A DNA stretch of 64,000 nucleotides from Sphingobium lactosutens (GTDB taxonomy: Bacteria > Pseudomonadota > Alphaproteobacteria > Sphingomonadales > Sphingomonadaceae): contig NZ_QJQX01000022.1 of assembly GCF_013393185.1 (NCBI RefSeq), forward strand, positions 98,029 through 162,028, in the 5' to 3' direction. A model generated the notes under the pieces. It did no database searches, was not told where the DNA came from, and worked only from the letters and a program-made list of their open reading frames with translations. Positions 63,755 through 64,000 of the stretch are shown one piece after another. How positions within the stretch are numbered: the first letter of the stretch is position 1; the number at the start of each line of letters is the position of its first letter. A program made the translations under genes and the position numbers.

Positions 63755-64000
63755 GTAAGCGCCGACGGAACGAGGCCTTGTTGCCGGCACTGGAATAGGA
63801 AAGCTCGCGGCCTTTGAGGAGGCGAGAGAGTGGATATCGAGCAGTCAAACGAGCCTCGTATGAGCGGTCGCGGTGATGGCGGAGCGCTTGTACGGGTGGA
63901 GCGGCGTCGAAACTGGAGCGACGAGGAGAAGCTGGCGATCCTGAAGGAGACGACGGTACCTGGCGTCGTCGTATCGGCCGTGGCCCGGCGGCATGGGATA
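63755..64000 (+). mobile_element. Left end of an IS66-family element (runs off the window)
   Basis: GTAAGCGCC at 63755 is the typical first bases of IS66-family inverted repeats, and a TnpA-type gene begins 75 bp further. The rest of the element is outside the window. Confidence 0.75.
63830..64000 (+). CDS. IS66-family TnpA accessory protein, partial
   Basis: GTG 63830, after GAGGAGG, starts VDIEQSNEPRMSGRGDGG; the frame continues with RRRNWSDEEKLAILKETTVP and VSAVARRHG, the helix-turn-helix of IS66 TnpA. The gene is cut by the window end. TnpA binds DNA and helps transposition with TnpB and TnpC. Confidence 0.85.
   Translation, partial: MDIEQSNEPRMSGRGDGGALVRVERRRNWSDEEKLAILKETTVPGVVVSAVARRHGI

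Overview
The window looks like an accessory-rich chromosomal or megaplasmid region of an alphaproteobacterium of the Sphingomonadaceae (Sphingobium, Novosphingobium or Sphingomonas type). The reasons are high GC, three intact TonB-dependent receptors plus a fourth remnant, an OprB porin, MipA/OmpV, aromatic-type catabolic genes, and 23-bp palindromic elements that read as PVLSLSKG or SPELVEG when they land in genes. No tRNA, rRNA, CRISPR array or replication origin was recognised.

Layout. (1) 1-0.35 kb: decayed Fic-like and transposase fragments. (2) 0.36-3.7 kb: a glutarate module, CoA-transferase gcdG, glutaryl-CoA dehydrogenase gcdH and a divergent LysR gene. (3) 3.7-17.8 kb: a catabolic island. 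A six-gene minus-strand operon (FAH-family hydrolase, alpha/beta hydrolase, LDH2-type dehydrogenase, VOC protein, frameshifted aldehyde dehydrogenase, NTF2-like protein) sits beside a GntR gene, a TonB receptor, a zinc-type dehydrogenase, a cupin, a LysR gene, a cytochrome P450, a wrecked formaldehyde dehydrogenase gene and a [2Fe-2S] ferredoxin. (4) 17.9-19.7 kb: a nonsense-mutated small gene and a complete IS3-family element. (5) 19.8-26.7 kb: a glycerate-type operon (MFS importer, glycerate kinase, pyruvate kinase, CdaR-like regulator, OprB porin). (6) 27.1-42.8 kb: a carbohydrate utilisation locus (TonB receptor, GH43-like glycosidase, SGNH esterase, L-fucose-dehydrogenase-like SDR, FucP symporter, zinc dehydrogenase, IclR regulator, a GH27 pseudogene split by an IS5-family element, and an intact secreted GH43-like glycosidase), with MipA/OmpV and TetR genes inside it. 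(7) 43.1-49.3 kb: membrane genes (TerC-CBS, two DedA proteins, a phospholipid-methyltransferase-like enzyme) around a graveyard of broken genes and nested insertion sequences. (8) 49.5-63.2 kb: a compact locus with an STN-domain TonB receptor, thioredoxin, an unrecognised protein, an S9 peptidase and a BacA/YddA-type ABC protein in one minus-strand operon. Divergent from it are an OmpR-type two-component system, an M3 metallopeptidase and a Cds1-type cysteine desulfhydrase. (9) 63.2-64 kb: a gene-poor stretch and the left end of an IS66-family element.

The most interesting part is region 8. Read together, the genes describe a route for taking a peptide or peptide-like compound through the outer membrane (TonB receptor) and perhaps the inner membrane (BacA-like ABC protein), cutting it (S9 and M3 peptidases), reducing disulfides (thioredoxin) and releasing sulfide from cysteine (Cds1), under a local two-component system. 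This is inference from gene content. The substrate is unknown and one operon member belongs to no family I recognise.
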